Assembly: GCF_011047135.1 (NCBI RefSeq)
Contig: NZ_CP049255.1
Coordinates: 1,240,001-1,304,000 of the forward strand
DNA: 64,000 bases
Source: Microbacterium endophyticum
Lineage (GTDB): Bacteria; Actinomycetota; Actinomycetes; Actinomycetales; Microbacteriaceae
Reading direction: 5' to 3'
The translations under genes and the position numbers were made by a program. A model generated the notes under the pieces. The model was not told the origin of the DNA and did not search any database. It worked only from the letters and a program-made list of their open reading frames with translations. Of the stretch, positions 19,755 to 28,289 are shown piece after piece (the first letter of the stretch is position 1; every line of letters begins with the position of its first letter).

Positions 19755-19784
19755 TTGGTGATTTCGCTTCTGGTTGCGTATGCT
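19755..19784 (+). promoter_or_regulatory. Candidate promoter of the tRNA cluster
   Basis: TTGGTG (19755-19760) and TATGCT (19779-19784) with an 18-base spacer lie about 40 bases upstream of tRNA-Glu. This is the only good consensus pair in the gap before the cluster. Confidence 0.45.
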
Positions 19785-19820
19785 TAACCGTCGGTGAGAG
19801 AACCTGAAAAGGTTTCTTCC

Positions 19821-19893
19821 GGCCCCATCGTTTAGCGGCCTAGGACGCCGCCCTTTCACGGCGGTAGCACGGGTTCGAATCCCGTTGGGGTCA
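19821..19893 (+). tRNA. tRNA-Glu (UUC)
   Basis: A 73-base cloverleaf. The acceptor arm GGCCCCA pairs with TGGGGTC (one G-U). The anticodon stem GCCGC/GCGGT region encloses CTTTCAC with anticodon TTC, and the T-arm holds GGTTCGAATC. No CCA is encoded. First of three tRNAs in a row. Confidence 0.95.
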
Positions 19894-19921
19894 CGCAAGA
19901 CACATACAATTTAATAATCAT

Positions 19922-19995
19922 GGCCCTGTAGCGCAGTTGGTTAGCGTGCCGCCCTGTCACGGCGGAGGTCGCGGGTTCAAGTCCCGTCAGGGTCG
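19922..19995 (+). tRNA. tRNA-Asp (GUC)
   Basis: A 74-base cloverleaf. The acceptor arm GGCCCTG pairs with CAGGGTC. The anticodon loop CTGTCAC carries GTC, the T-loop is GGTTCAAGTC and the discriminator base is G. It lies 28 bases after tRNA-Glu. Confidence 0.95.
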
Positions 19996-20063
19996 CTCTA
20001 AGCGACGGGCCCTTTCTTTGAGAGGGCCTTTCGTCTAGATCGCGACATCTCCACATGCCGCGA

Positions 20064-20136
20064 GGCTCTGTAGCTCAGTTGGTAGAGCGTTCGACTGAAA
20101 ATCGAAAGGTCACCGGATCGATGCCGGTCGGAGCCA
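20064..20136 (+). tRNA. tRNA-Phe (GAA)
   Basis: A 73-base cloverleaf. The acceptor arm GGCTCTG pairs with CGGAGCC (one G-U). The D-arm is TAGCTCAGTTGGTAGAGC, the anticodon loop CTGAAAA carries GAA, and the T-loop is GGATCGATGCC. CCA is not encoded. I found no duplicated 3' end downstream that would mark an integrated element. Confidence 0.95.
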
Positions 20137-20139
20137 CAA

Positions 20140-20198
20140 GGGTGACCATTACAGTCACCCCAGAAACCCTCGCCTAGCTTCTACATGGCGGGGGTTTT
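20140..20198 (+). terminator. Terminator of the tRNA cluster
   Basis: A small hairpin GGGTGAC/GTCACCC (20140-20146 with 20154-20160) is followed by an 11-bp stem, AAACCCTCGCC with GGCGGGGGTTT (20164-20174 with 20187-20197, one G-U pair). A T-rich run follows. Confidence 0.8.
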
Positions 20199-20234
20199 GC
20201 TTTTCCCTTGGGTCTTTACTGGGGGAAGAGCACT

Positions 20235-20253
20235 TACTTTTTCTGCGGCGACG
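20235..20253. repeat. 19-base direct repeat, copy 1
   Basis: TACTTTTTCTGCGGCGACG occurs here and again at 21030-21048, flanking the methyltransferase gene. The sequences just before both copies also share GAAGAG. Confidence 0.7.
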
Positions 20254-20282
20254 GTGGATTAGGTCCTCGCTATCCTCGCGAT

Positions 20283-20891
20283 GTGACGAATGTAACCATC
20301 GCGTACTCGGAACGGGCAGCGGAATACACGGATGCCCTCGGCTCGATGAGTGCTGTGCACTCCAGCGACCGTCACGTTGTAGAACAGTGGGCAAAGTCCG
20401 TGTCCGGCCGCGCTCTCGACGCAGGCTGCGGACCGGGACACTGGACGAACCATCTCGCGACACTCGGTGTTGACGTGCGCGGAATCGATCTGGTGCCAGA
20501 GTTCATCGAACACGCGAGAGCCACATACCCCGCTGCGCGCTTTGCACTCGGCAACATCGACGCGATTGACGAGCCGGACGACGCGCTCGGCGGCATCCTG
20601 TCCTGGTTCTCGACCATCCACCACGAACCGTCACGCATCTCTTCGCCGCTCGCTGAGTTTGCGCGAACGCTCCACCCAGGCGGCAGACTCTTGCTCGGCT
20701 ACTTCTCCGGCAGCAGCGTCGAGGCATTCGATCATGCTGTCGTACGCGCCTACCGTTGGCCATCGCACGAGCTGCGCGCTGCTCTAGAGGCAGCCGGTTT
20801 CGAGATCATCGAAACTCATCATCGAGCCGAGCGGGGCCACCGGCCCGTCGGAGCGATTCTCTGTGAGGTGCCTGCCTCCGGCATCCTGTGA
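20283..20891 (+). CDS. Class I SAM-dependent methyltransferase
   Basis: A 202-residue methyltransferase of the type 11 fold, from the GTG at 20283. Motif I is ALDAGCGPGHWTNHLA, followed by the acidic VRGIDLVPEFIEHAR strand, then GGILSWFSTIHHEP and the post-core LHPGGRLLLGYF. The substrate is unknown. An ATG at 20208 in the same frame would add 25 residues reading through the first copy of a 19-base repeat and is less likely. No clear SD precedes the chosen GTG, so the start is uncertain. It sits alone behind the tRNA terminator. Confidence 0.82.
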   Translation: MTNVTIAYSERAAEYTDALGSMSAVHSSDRHVVEQWAKSVSGRALDAGCGPGHWTNHLATLGVDVRGIDLVPEFIEHARATYPAARFALGNIDAIDEPDDALGGILSWFSTIHHEPSRISSPLAEFARTLHPGGRLLLGYFSGSSVEAFDHAVVRAYRWPSHELRAALEAAGFEIIETHHRAERGHRPVGAILCEVPASGIL

Positions 20892-21055
20892 TCGACGCCT
20901 TGGCCGCAGCGACAGCACTCGACGCCAAGACGCCGAACGCATTTCCACGCCTCACGGCTCTCGTCGACGCGGGCATTTTCAAGACAGAGCCCGAATGTCG
21001 AGTGGGGCAGTTCAGACGAAGAGGGGCTCTACTTTTTCTGCGGCGACGCGCGTGA
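20888..21055 (+). other. Possible 55-residue ORF or winged-helix remnant
   Basis: An open frame starts at a GTG that overlaps the methyltransferase stop as GTGA and ends at 21055. It reads IDALAAATALDAK, then NAFPRLTALVDAGIFKTE, then an Arg-rich end. The LVDAGIF stretch resembles the tip of a winged-helix domain such as that at the end of Fic proteins. The second 19-base repeat copy encodes its last residues. It may be a decayed fragment; I cannot assign it. Confidence 0.2.
21030..21048. repeat. 19-base direct repeat, copy 2
   Basis: Identical to 20235-20253 and 795 bases away. It lies just upstream of the LysE-family gene. Confidence 0.7.
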
Positions 21056-21071
21056 GCAGTAATCTCAGCTC

Positions 21072-21704
21072 ATGCCCCCGCTAGATCACGTACTCGCGTT
21101 CTCAATCGCGGCCTTTCTGATCATCATCATTCCTGGCCCGAGCGTGCTGTTCGTCATCGGCCGCTCCATCGCCTTCGGGCGCCGCGTCGGGGTGCTCAGC
21201 GTGCTCGGCAACGCACTCGGCACTTTGCCCGCGGTGCTGCTTGTCGCGTTCGGCGTCGGCGCGATCGTCGCCTCATCAGTTGTTGCGTTCACGATCATCA
21301 AGTTCGCGGGCGCGCTCTACCTCGCATGGCTGGGCATTCAGGCAATTCGGCATCGAAACGCACATATGGCGACGGTCCCCCGCGAACCCGCGGGCACGTG
21401 GGCAGTGCTCGGCCAAGGCTTCATCGTGGGCCTCACCAACCCGAAGACCATCGCGTTCTTCGTCGCAGTGCTGCCCCAGTTCGTCGATCCTGCAGCCGGT
21501 GCCGTGTGGTTGCAGCTACTCCTGCTCGGGCTGATCTTCGAAGTGATTGCTGTGGCATCCGATGGCACGTGGGCTCTTGCCGCAGGCAGTGCGCGGCACT
21601 GGTTCGCCAGGTCCCCCAAACGTCTGTCGAATCTCACCGCGACCGGTGGAGTCATGATGATCGGGCTCGGCGGCGCGCTCGCTTTCACGGGCAGCAAGAG
21701 CTGA
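21072..21704 (+). CDS. LysE/RhtB family amino-acid exporter
   Basis: A 210-residue inner-membrane transporter with about six helices. The N-terminal signature IIPGPSVLFVIGRSIAFGRR and the following GNALGT and ALYLAWLGIQAIR segments are typical of LysE/RhtB proteins, which export amino acids or related metabolites. GLTNPKTIAFFVAVLPQFVD is also characteristic. The particular substrate cannot be read from the sequence. The SD before the ATG is weak. Confidence 0.92.
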   Translation: MPPLDHVLAFSIAAFLIIIIPGPSVLFVIGRSIAFGRRVGVLSVLGNALGTLPAVLLVAFGVGAIVASSVVAFTIIKFAGALYLAWLGIQAIRHRNAHMATVPREPAGTWAVLGQGFIVGLTNPKTIAFFVAVLPQFVDPAAGAVWLQLLLLGLIFEVIAVASDGTWALAAGSARHWFARSPKRLSNLTATGGVMMIGLGGALAFTGSKS

Positions 21705-21864
21705 CAGACGCGCATCCATATAGGGGCGAAAACACCTGCCATACCCGTCGGCGTGAAACTATAGATGAACACGAGGGTCACCCGCCCGAGCGACCTCATC
21801 GCCTATTCGAAGCTGCGTGTACCAGCTCACGCATATTTATTGGGCGATACTTTCATATGCATAC

Positions 21865-21880
21865 TGGCGCGCAGGCGCCA
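21865..21880. promoter_or_regulatory. Palindrome upstream of oleA (candidate operator)
   Basis: TGGCGC (21865-21870) and GCGCCA (21875-21880) form a perfect inverted repeat around GCAG, 22 bases before the oleA GTG. It follows an AT-richer stretch (21831-21863) that could hold the promoter, although no good -35/-10 pair was placed. Confidence 0.4.
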
Positions 21881-21901
21881 TAACTGGACAGCGGAGGCTT
21901 T

Positions 21902-22924
21902 GTGACCGGCAACGCAACAACCCGGTTCGACAACGTATCGCTCTTGTCAGTGGCTTCTTCGCTGCCCTCGAGAGTGACGTCGTCAGACGACCTCGAAACC
22001 CGCCTCGGCGGCGCCCTCAAGCGCCTCAAACTCAAGAAGAGTCTGCTGCGACGAGTCGCGGGCGTCATTGAGCGGCGTAACTGGGCCGAAGGCGAGTCAT
22101 CCGACGTCGCAACGATCGCCGCAGGACAGCGCGCGCTCGACGAGGCTGGCATCAAGGCATCCGATATCGGCCTGTTGATCAACACCTCGGTTTCTCGCCC
22201 ACACCTCGAGCCGTCTGTTGCTGTGCGCATTCACCACGGGCTCGGGCTGCCGACTTCGGCCATCAACTTCGACGTGGCCAACGCGTGCCTCGGGTTCGTC
22301 ACCGGAATGACGCTTGCTGGCGCCATGATCGAGTCGGGTCAGATCAAATACGCACTTATCGTGAACGGCGAAGACGCCGACCAGATTCAGGTCAACACGG
22401 TTGAGCGCCTGCTGCACGATGACATCGATCGCGACGCGTTCATGAGCGAGTTCGCATCTCTCACCCTCGGTTCGGGAGCTGCTGCCGCAGTGATCGGCCC
22501 GAGCAATCTGCACCCCGAGGGCCACCGCATTCTCGGCGGCGTCACTCGCGCAGCCACTCAGTTCTACGACCTGTGCGTCGGAAGCGTCGATGGCATGTTC
22601 ACCGACGCCAAAGCACTGCTGCGCGGGGGCCTCGAGCTCGTCGTTTCGGCATGGGATGAAGCGTCGACCGAGTGGGACTGGTCGAACATGGACCGCTACA
22701 TCACACACCAGGTCTCATCCGTGCACACCAACTCGATGGTGAAGGCAGCCCATCTCGATGCATCTCGGGTACCCACGACTTTTCCGTACCTCGGAAATGT
22801 GGGGCCGGCATCCATACCGATCACTCTGGCCGACGAGCAAAAAACGCTCGAACGCGGCGATCGCGTCTTGCTGATGGGAGTGGGATCAGGGCTCAACACG
22901 GCGCTCATGGAGCTTGCCTGGTGA
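21902..22924 (+). CDS. oleA: OleA, acyl-CoA head-to-head condensing enzyme
   Basis: Thiolase-fold enzyme that joins two fatty acyl-CoAs to a 2-alkyl-3-ketoacid, the first step of long-chain olefin synthesis. The 340 residues resemble FabH but have the OleA pattern: Cys129 in DVANACLGFVTGM, His269 in YITHQVSSVHTN, Asn299 in YLGNVGPASIP, and Glu103 in HLEPSVA. The last corresponds to the OleA-specific glutamate from the partner subunit. The GTG at 21902 is preceded by GGAGG. The stop abuts the oleBC ATG by one base, so the pathway genes are coupled. Confidence 0.92.
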   Translation: MTGNATTRFDNVSLLSVASSLPSRVTSSDDLETRLGGALKRLKLKKSLLRRVAGVIERRNWAEGESSDVATIAAGQRALDEAGIKASDIGLLINTSVSRPHLEPSVAVRIHHGLGLPTSAINFDVANACLGFVTGMTLAGAMIESGQIKYALIVNGEDADQIQVNTVERLLHDDIDRDAFMSEFASLTLGSGAAAAVIGPSNLHPEGHRILGGVTRAATQFYDLCVGSVDGMFTDAKALLRGGLELVVSAWDEASTEWDWSNMDRYITHQVSSVHTNSMVKAAHLDASRVPTTFPYLGNVGPASIPITLADEQKTLERGDRVLLMGVGSGLNTALMELAW

Positions 22925-25533
22925 TGACCCAGACACACGCGCCGACAGACCTGCCTGGACTGGATGCCACGTACTCACGCACCGCGACAGTACCCGGCCG
23001 CGGACTAGACGCGGGCATAGAACGGCACTGGCACTATCTCGACAACGGTGATGCGCTTGCTGCCGCGGGTATCGAACCCGAGGGCACAATCCTTGCCGTG
23101 CACGGCAACCCCACCTGGTCGTACATGTGGCGCTCGCTTGTCGCCGCAAGCGTGACGGCCGCTCAAGCCGGCGGTCGCGCGTGGCGCGTGGTCGCCGTCG
23201 ATCAGCTCGAGATGGGCTTCTCTGAGCGCACATCGCTCCGCCGCACACTGAGGCAGCGAGTAGATGACCTCACAGCGTTCACTGCGGCTGTGCCTCTCAC
23301 CGGGCCCGTGATCACGCTCGGCCACGACTGGGGTGGCGTGGTCTCGCTCGGCTGGGCTACCGAGCACACGACAGATCTTGCCGCCACAATGCTTCTCAAC
23401 ACCGCTGTGCACCACGACGACGGCACGCCGATTCCGGCGCCGCTGCGACTTGCAGGTGCCCGCGGCATGCTCGGTGCCGGCTCCGTCAACACGACAGCTT
23501 TTCTCGATGTGACTCTCGCTCTCGCTTCGCCCCCGCTCGATCGCGACGTGCGTGATGCCTACCGCGCGCCGTACCTTTCAGCCGAGCGTCGACGCGGCAT
23601 CGGTGCATTCGTCGCAGACATCCCGGTGGGGCCGTCGCACGAAAGCTTTAGCGAGCTCACACGGATTGCTGACGGCATCCGTGATCTGGGTCTTCCGACG
23701 CTCATGCTGTGGGGTCCGAAAGACCCGATCTTCAGCGACCGTTACCTCAACGACCTGATGACACGGATGCCGCAGGCCGATGTGCATCGATTCGAAGGCG
23801 CCGGCCACCTCATCGCCGAAGACGCACCATACGCCGCAACCGTATTGTCGTGGCTCGATGCGCTCGGATCGAGCACAACAGAAGCTGCACCCGCTACGGC
23901 CTTTGAACCACTGTGGAGTCGGCTCGATGCCCGTGCCGACGACGATTCTGTCGCTGTCGTCGAAATGGGTGCGGACGGCACAAACCGGCGCGTCAGCTGG
24001 CGACAGCTCGACGACCGGGTGCGGCGGCTCGCCGAGGGCCTTCACCGCCACGGTGTGCGCCGCGGCGACCGTGTCTCGCTGCTGGTGCCGCCCGGGGCAA
24101 CACTTACCGCGGTCGTATATGCCTGTCTTCGCATCGGCGCTGTCGTCGTCGTCGCTGACGCCGGCCTTGGCGCGAAAGGCCTTGGCCGCGCGATCCGCGG
24201 TGCATGGCCACGGTTCGTGATTGGCGACCTTCGGGGGCTCACCGCCGCGCGAGTACTGCGCTGGCCGGGCGAGCGTATTTCCACACGGTCACTGCCCCGC
24301 GCATCGGCTGCGGCGCTCGGCGTTTCGACCTCGCTCGGAGATTTGATTCGTGGCACATCGGGCGCTGCACTGCCGCCTGAGCCTGAGGCATCCGACCCGG
24401 CCGCGATTTTGTTCACCTCAGGATCAACGGGACCTGCCAAGGGCGCGCTGTACACGCACGCCCAGCTGTCAGGCATTCGCGATGCTCTCGTGAAGCAGTT
24501 CAACCTCACATCGGAGTCGGGCCTCGTCACCGGCTTCGCACCCTTTGCGCTGCTTGGCCCGGCGCTCGGCGCACGATCGGCAACGCCCGACATGGACGTG
24601 TCGGCGCCGCGCACGCTCACCGCACGTGCCGTTGCTGCAGCCGTCACGGAGTCTGACGCCGACATCGTGTTCCTCTCGCCCGCTGCGGTGCTCAACGTTG
24701 TCGCGACGGCCGATGAGCTATCGCCTGCCGCACGCACCCACCTCGAATCGGTGCGGATCTTTCTCTCGACGGGTGCGCCCATCAGCGAAGCGTTGCTGCA
24801 GGATGCCGCCCGCCTCATGCCGAACGCCGAACCACATGTCGTTTACGGCATGACCGAATGCCTGCTCGTCTCCGACATCACTCTCGATGGTGTTCACGGT
24901 GCCGCTCTCGCGCCCGACTCGGGTGTCTGCGTAGGTCGTCCGGTCGCCGGTGTCTCGGTGCGGGTGAGCGCGCTCGATGCCCACGGTCACGCCACCGGCG
25001 AGCCGTTGGACACCCCGGGCGTGCTCGGCGAAGTCGTCGTTTCGGCCCCGCACCTGAAACAACGCTACGACCGCCTGTGGCGCACCGACGAAGCGAGCAC
25101 GCGCGACGTGCCCGCTGGACGTTGGCACCGCACCGGCGATGTCGGCCACCTCGACGCGGACGGCCAGTTGTGGATCGAAGGGCGACTCCCCCACGTCATC
25201 GTCACGGCCGACGGCCCACTCGCGCCCGTCGGTACCGAGCAGCAGGTCGAGGCCGTCGACGCAGTCCGCCGCGCGGCCATCGTTGGCATCGGACCCGAGG
25301 GCAACCGCCAGTGCGTCGCCGTTATCGAGACCGTGCCGGGCGCGCGGCACGCGGGTGTCGCTGAGCCCGACGTGACACGTGCAGTTCGCGCCGCAGCTTC
25401 GGTGCCGCTTGTGGCCGTGCTTGTGCTCCCTGAGTTGCCGACCGATATCCGCCACAATTCGAAGATCGACAGAGTCGCGCTCTCGGTGTGGGCCGACGGC
25501 ATCCTGTCGGGTCAGAAAATGCGCACGCCATGA
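22924..25533 (+). CDS. oleBC: OleBC fusion: beta-lactone decarboxylase plus beta-lactone synthetase
   Basis: An 869-residue two-domain protein. Residues about 30-320 are an alpha/beta hydrolase of the haloalkane-dehalogenase type (VHGNPTWSYMWR, nucleophile Asp135 in GHDWGGVVSL, His in FEGAGHLIAED), which is OleB. Residues about 335-869 are an AMP-dependent ligase-type domain (LFTSGSTGPAKGALYTH near 495, VYGMTECLLV, HRTGDVGHLD), which is OleC. OleC closes a 2-alkyl-3-hydroxy acid to a beta-lactone using ATP and OleB decarboxylates it to a cis-olefin. The natural fusion is known from actinobacteria such as Micrococcus. The ATG at 22924 overlaps the oleA stop. Confidence 0.93.
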   Translation: MTQTHAPTDLPGLDATYSRTATVPGRGLDAGIERHWHYLDNGDALAAAGIEPEGTILAVHGNPTWSYMWRSLVAASVTAAQAGGRAWRVVAVDQLEMGFSERTSLRRTLRQRVDDLTAFTAAVPLTGPVITLGHDWGGVVSLGWATEHTTDLAATMLLNTAVHHDDGTPIPAPLRLAGARGMLGAGSVNTTAFLDVTLALASPPLDRDVRDAYRAPYLSAERRRGIGAFVADIPVGPSHESFSELTRIADGIRDLGLPTLMLWGPKDPIFSDRYLNDLMTRMPQADVHRFEGAGHLIAEDAPYAATVLSWLDALGSSTTEAAPATAFEPLWSRLDARADDDSVAVVEMGADGTNRRVSWRQLDDRVRRLAEGLHRHGVRRGDRVSLLVPPGATLTAVVYACLRIGAVVVVADAGLGAKGLGRAIRGAWPRFVIGDLRGLTAARVLRWPGERISTRSLPRASAAALGVSTSLGDLIRGTSGAALPPEPEASDPAAILFTSGSTGPAKGALYTHAQLSGIRDALVKQFNLTSESGLVTGFAPFALLGPALGARSATPDMDVSAPRTLTARAVAAAVTESDADIVFLSPAAVLNVVATADELSPAARTHLESVRIFLSTGAPISEALLQDAARLMPNAEPHVVYGMTECLLVSDITLDGVHGAALAPDSGVCVGRPVAGVSVRVSALDAHGHATGEPLDTPGVLGEVVVSAPHLKQRYDRLWRTDEASTRDVPAGRWHRTGDVGHLDADGQLWIEGRLPHVIVTADGPLAPVGTEQQVEAVDAVRRAAIVGIGPEGNRQCVAVIETVPGARHAGVAEPDVTRAVRAAASVPLVAVLVLPELPTDIRHNSKIDRVALSVWADGILSGQKMRTP

Positions 25534-26501
25534 CAGTGCTCGTCACCGGCGCAAGCGGGTACCTCGGTAAGGCCGTCGTCGCGACACTTCTCGCTGATGG
25601 CGATGATGTGCGTACTTTGCAGCGGCGACCTTCGGGGGTTGCGGGAGCCCAGGATTTTGCGGGTTCGGTAACCGAACGTGCGGTCGTCGCGGCAGCACTC
25701 GATGGTGCGGATGCCGTCATCCACCTCGCAGCAAAAGTGACGCTGACCGGTGATGCCCGCGAGTTCGACGAGGTCAACGTCGGCGGCACCGAAACGATGC
25801 TCGCCGCCGCCGAGGCCGCTGGCGTGCGCTCGTTCGTGCAGGTGTCGTCGCCCTCGGTTGCGCACGCGGGCAGCGCCCTCGTGGGCGTGGGCGCAGAGCC
25901 TGCCGACCCGACGGGTGCCCGTGGCGACTACGCACGTACGAAAGCCCTCGCCGAGATCGCAGCGCTGTCGCGCAATGGCGCCGACATGCGGGTGGTTGCC
26001 GTGCGCCCGCACCTGGTGTGGGGCCCCGGCGATCCGCAGCTTGTGGAGCGCATCGTCGATCGCGCACGGCGCGGCCGCTTGCCGCTGCTCGACGGCGGCA
26101 CCGCGCTCATCGACACGACGTACATCGACAATGCGGCCGAGGGGATCATCGCCGGGCTCCGTGCAATTGATAGTGCCCGCGGCAAGGCGTACGTGATCAC
26201 GAACGGTGAGCCGCGGCCTGTGGCCGAGATGCTCGCGAATATTTGCCTCGCAGCGGGTGTTGCGCCGCCGCGGTGGTCGGTTCCCGCGGGCCTCGCGCGC
26301 ACCGCGGGCGGTGCCGTTGAGCAGTGGTGGAAAGTGCGCCCCGGCGAAGACGAACCCCCGATGACCCGTTTTCTCGCCGAGCAACTGTCGACCGCCCACT
26401 GGTTCGACCAGCGTGACGTGCGCCGCGACCTTGCCTGGACCCCGCGCGTCACTCTCGCCGAGGGCTTCGAGCGCCTCCGCGCCCACTACGCCGCGCGCTG
26501 A
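25530..26501 (+). CDS. oleD: OleD, NAD(P)H-dependent 2-alkyl-3-ketoacid reductase
   Basis: A 323-residue extended SDR of the 3-beta-HSD type that reduces the OleA product to the 2-alkyl-3-hydroxy acid used by OleC. It has the N-terminal glycine motif VTGASGYLGKAVVATL, the VIHLAAKV strand, and a catalytic YxxxK in DYARTKALAE. The ATG at 25530 overlaps the oleBC stop (ATGA). It completes the oleA-oleBC-oleD operon and converges with the acyl-CoA synthetase gene, with 5 bases between stops. Confidence 0.92.
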   Translation: MTVLVTGASGYLGKAVVATLLADGDDVRTLQRRPSGVAGAQDFAGSVTERAVVAAALDGADAVIHLAAKVTLTGDAREFDEVNVGGTETMLAAAEAAGVRSFVQVSSPSVAHAGSALVGVGAEPADPTGARGDYARTKALAEIAALSRNGADMRVVAVRPHLVWGPGDPQLVERIVDRARRGRLPLLDGGTALIDTTYIDNAAEGIIAGLRAIDSARGKAYVITNGEPRPVAEMLANICLAAGVAPPRWSVPAGLARTAGGAVEQWWKVRPGEDEPPMTRFLAEQLSTAHWFDQRDVRRDLAWTPRVTLAEGFERLRAHYAAR

Positions 26502-26506
26502 GCCCG

Positions 26507-28207
26507 CTAGCCCTTGAGGCCGGGAAAGTCCGACTCGCGAAACTCGGTGTCGATGCGGGTATCCGCAAGTCGCTGCTCGCGCTCGCGCAGCTCGACGCGG
26601 CGAATCTTGCCCGAGATCGTCTTAGGCAGCTCGGCAAATTCCACACGGCGCACGCGCATATAGGGCGGCATGTGTTCGCGGGCATATGACAGGATGCTGC
26701 GTGCCGTCTCCGCATCAGCGGTAACCCCCGCGGCCAAGTGCACGTAGGCCTTGACGACGTTCAGTCGCAGCCGGTCCGGCGCTCCGATCACTCCGGCTTC
26801 AGCAACGGCTTCGTGCTCCAAGAGGATCGACTCGACTTCGAAGGGGGACACTTTGAAGTCGCTCGCTTTGAACACGTCGTCGGTGCGGCCAACGAATGTG
26901 AGGACGCCATCGGCATCCTTCGAGGCAACATCGCTCGTGTGATAAAAACCGTCGTGCTCGACCTTGGCCGTGCGGTCGGGCTCGCCGATGTAACCGGGCA
27001 TGAGGTTGAGGGGCCGAACGGGTGAGATCGGCATGCAGATCTCACCCTCTTGCGCTTCTTCGCCCGTGATCGGGTCGAGCAGCACGATGTCGTTGCCCGG
27101 CAGCGCCTTGCCCATAGCTCCCGGCTTCAGCGTCTCACCGGGAGTGTTGCCGATGACGGCGGTGAGTTCGGTCTGGCCGTATCCGTCGCGAATCTGGATG
27201 CCCCACCACCGCTCGATCGTAGAAATCACCTCGGGGTTGAGAGGTTCACCCGCGGCGAGCAGTTCGCGCAGGCCCCTCGGCTTACGGTCAAGATCGGCCT
27301 GAATCAGCATGCGCCAGACCGTCGGCGGTGCACAGAACGTGTTGACCCCGGCCTGATCGAGCTGTTCTGCGAGCGCGACGGCGTTGAAGCGCGAATAGTT
27401 GTAGACGAAGATCGTGGCCTCGGCGATCCACGGTGAGAAGAACAGGCTCCACGCGTGCTTGCCCCACCCCGGAGCACTGATCGTCATGTGCACATCGCCC
27501 GGCTGCACGCCGATCCAGTACATCGTGCTGAGGTGACCCACCGGGTAAGAGATGTGCGTGTGCTCCACCATTTTGGGCTGCGACGTCGTGCCCGACGTGA
27601 AGTAGACGATCGAGGCATCCGAAGAATTCACGACAACGCCAGGAGCCGCATCGGATGCCGCATCCACATCGCCGTACGACAGCCACCCCTCGCGCTGGGC
27701 ACCCACGTTGATGCGCACGAGGTCGCGGTCGAAGCCGTCGAACTTGGCCGCGTCGTCATGATCGGCGATGACGACGCGCACATCGGCACGCTCAACGCGC
27801 TCCGCGAGATCTTCCGGCGCGAGCACGACAGACGTCGGCAGAATCACCGCACCGATCTTCATGATCGCGAGCATCGTTTCCCACAGCTCGACGCGGTTGT
27901 CGATCATCAGCATCACGGCGTCACCGCGCTGCACACCGTTGTTCGACAGCCAATTGGCGGCCTGGTTCGAGCGGCGGCGCATCTCATCGAACGTGCGCGA
28001 CACCTCGGTGCCGTCTTCTTCGACCACGCGCAGCGCGATGCGGTCGTTACCCTCGGCGATGGCGTCGAACCAGTCAACCGCCCAGTTGAAATGAGCCCCG
28101 ACATCCGGCCATTCAAAAGCTGCGCGCGCAGCCTCGAGGTCATGCGAGCGGGCCAGCAGGGTGTCACGGGCCTCGCGGTACGCGAGACCAGCAGCAGAGA
28201 GAGACAT
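26507..28207 (-). CDS. AMP-binding acyl-CoA synthetase
   Basis: A 566-residue adenylate-forming ligase that activates a carboxylic acid as acyl-AMP and then acyl-CoA. It shows YFTSGTTSQPKMVEHTH (P-loop region), SAPGWGKHAW, AGEPLNPE, DGYGQTELTA and the C-terminal lysine region LPKTISGKIRRVELRERE. The arrangement is that of medium-chain acyl-CoA synthetases. The ATG at 28207 is preceded by GAAGG; an ATG 15 bases upstream is possible. It converges on the ole operon, so it may feed acyl-CoA to OleA, but that is inference from position only. Confidence 0.92.
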   Translation of the reverse strand: MSLSAAGLAYREARDTLLARSHDLEAARAAFEWPDVGAHFNWAVDWFDAIAEGNDRIALRVVEEDGTEVSRTFDEMRRRSNQAANWLSNNGVQRGDAVMLMIDNRVELWETMLAIMKIGAVILPTSVVLAPEDLAERVERADVRVVIADHDDAAKFDGFDRDLVRINVGAQREGWLSYGDVDAASDAAPGVVVNSSDASIVYFTSGTTSQPKMVEHTHISYPVGHLSTMYWIGVQPGDVHMTISAPGWGKHAWSLFFSPWIAEATIFVYNYSRFNAVALAEQLDQAGVNTFCAPPTVWRMLIQADLDRKPRGLRELLAAGEPLNPEVISTIERWWGIQIRDGYGQTELTAVIGNTPGETLKPGAMGKALPGNDIVLLDPITGEEAQEGEICMPISPVRPLNLMPGYIGEPDRTAKVEHDGFYHTSDVASKDADGVLTFVGRTDDVFKASDFKVSPFEVESILLEHEAVAEAGVIGAPDRLRLNVVKAYVHLAAGVTADAETARSILSYAREHMPPYMRVRRVEFAELPKTISGKIRRVELREREQRLADTRIDTEFRESDFPGLKG

Positions 28208-28289
28208 GGAGCCTTCGATCATCGTCGTGGTGCCACGGCCATCGCGGCCGCACCTTGCCGCGCCATTCTACGATCCCTGTCCCTTTCAT

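Noticed and set aside
20064..20136. tRNA-Phe as an integration site of a genomic island
   Set aside because: I found no repeated copy of the tRNA 3' end downstream and no integrase gene; the nearby 19-base repeats are unrelated to the tRNA.
25512..26486. Minus-strand open frame of 324 codons
   Set aside because: Antisense to oleD, whose SDR motifs and overlap with oleBC establish the coding strand.
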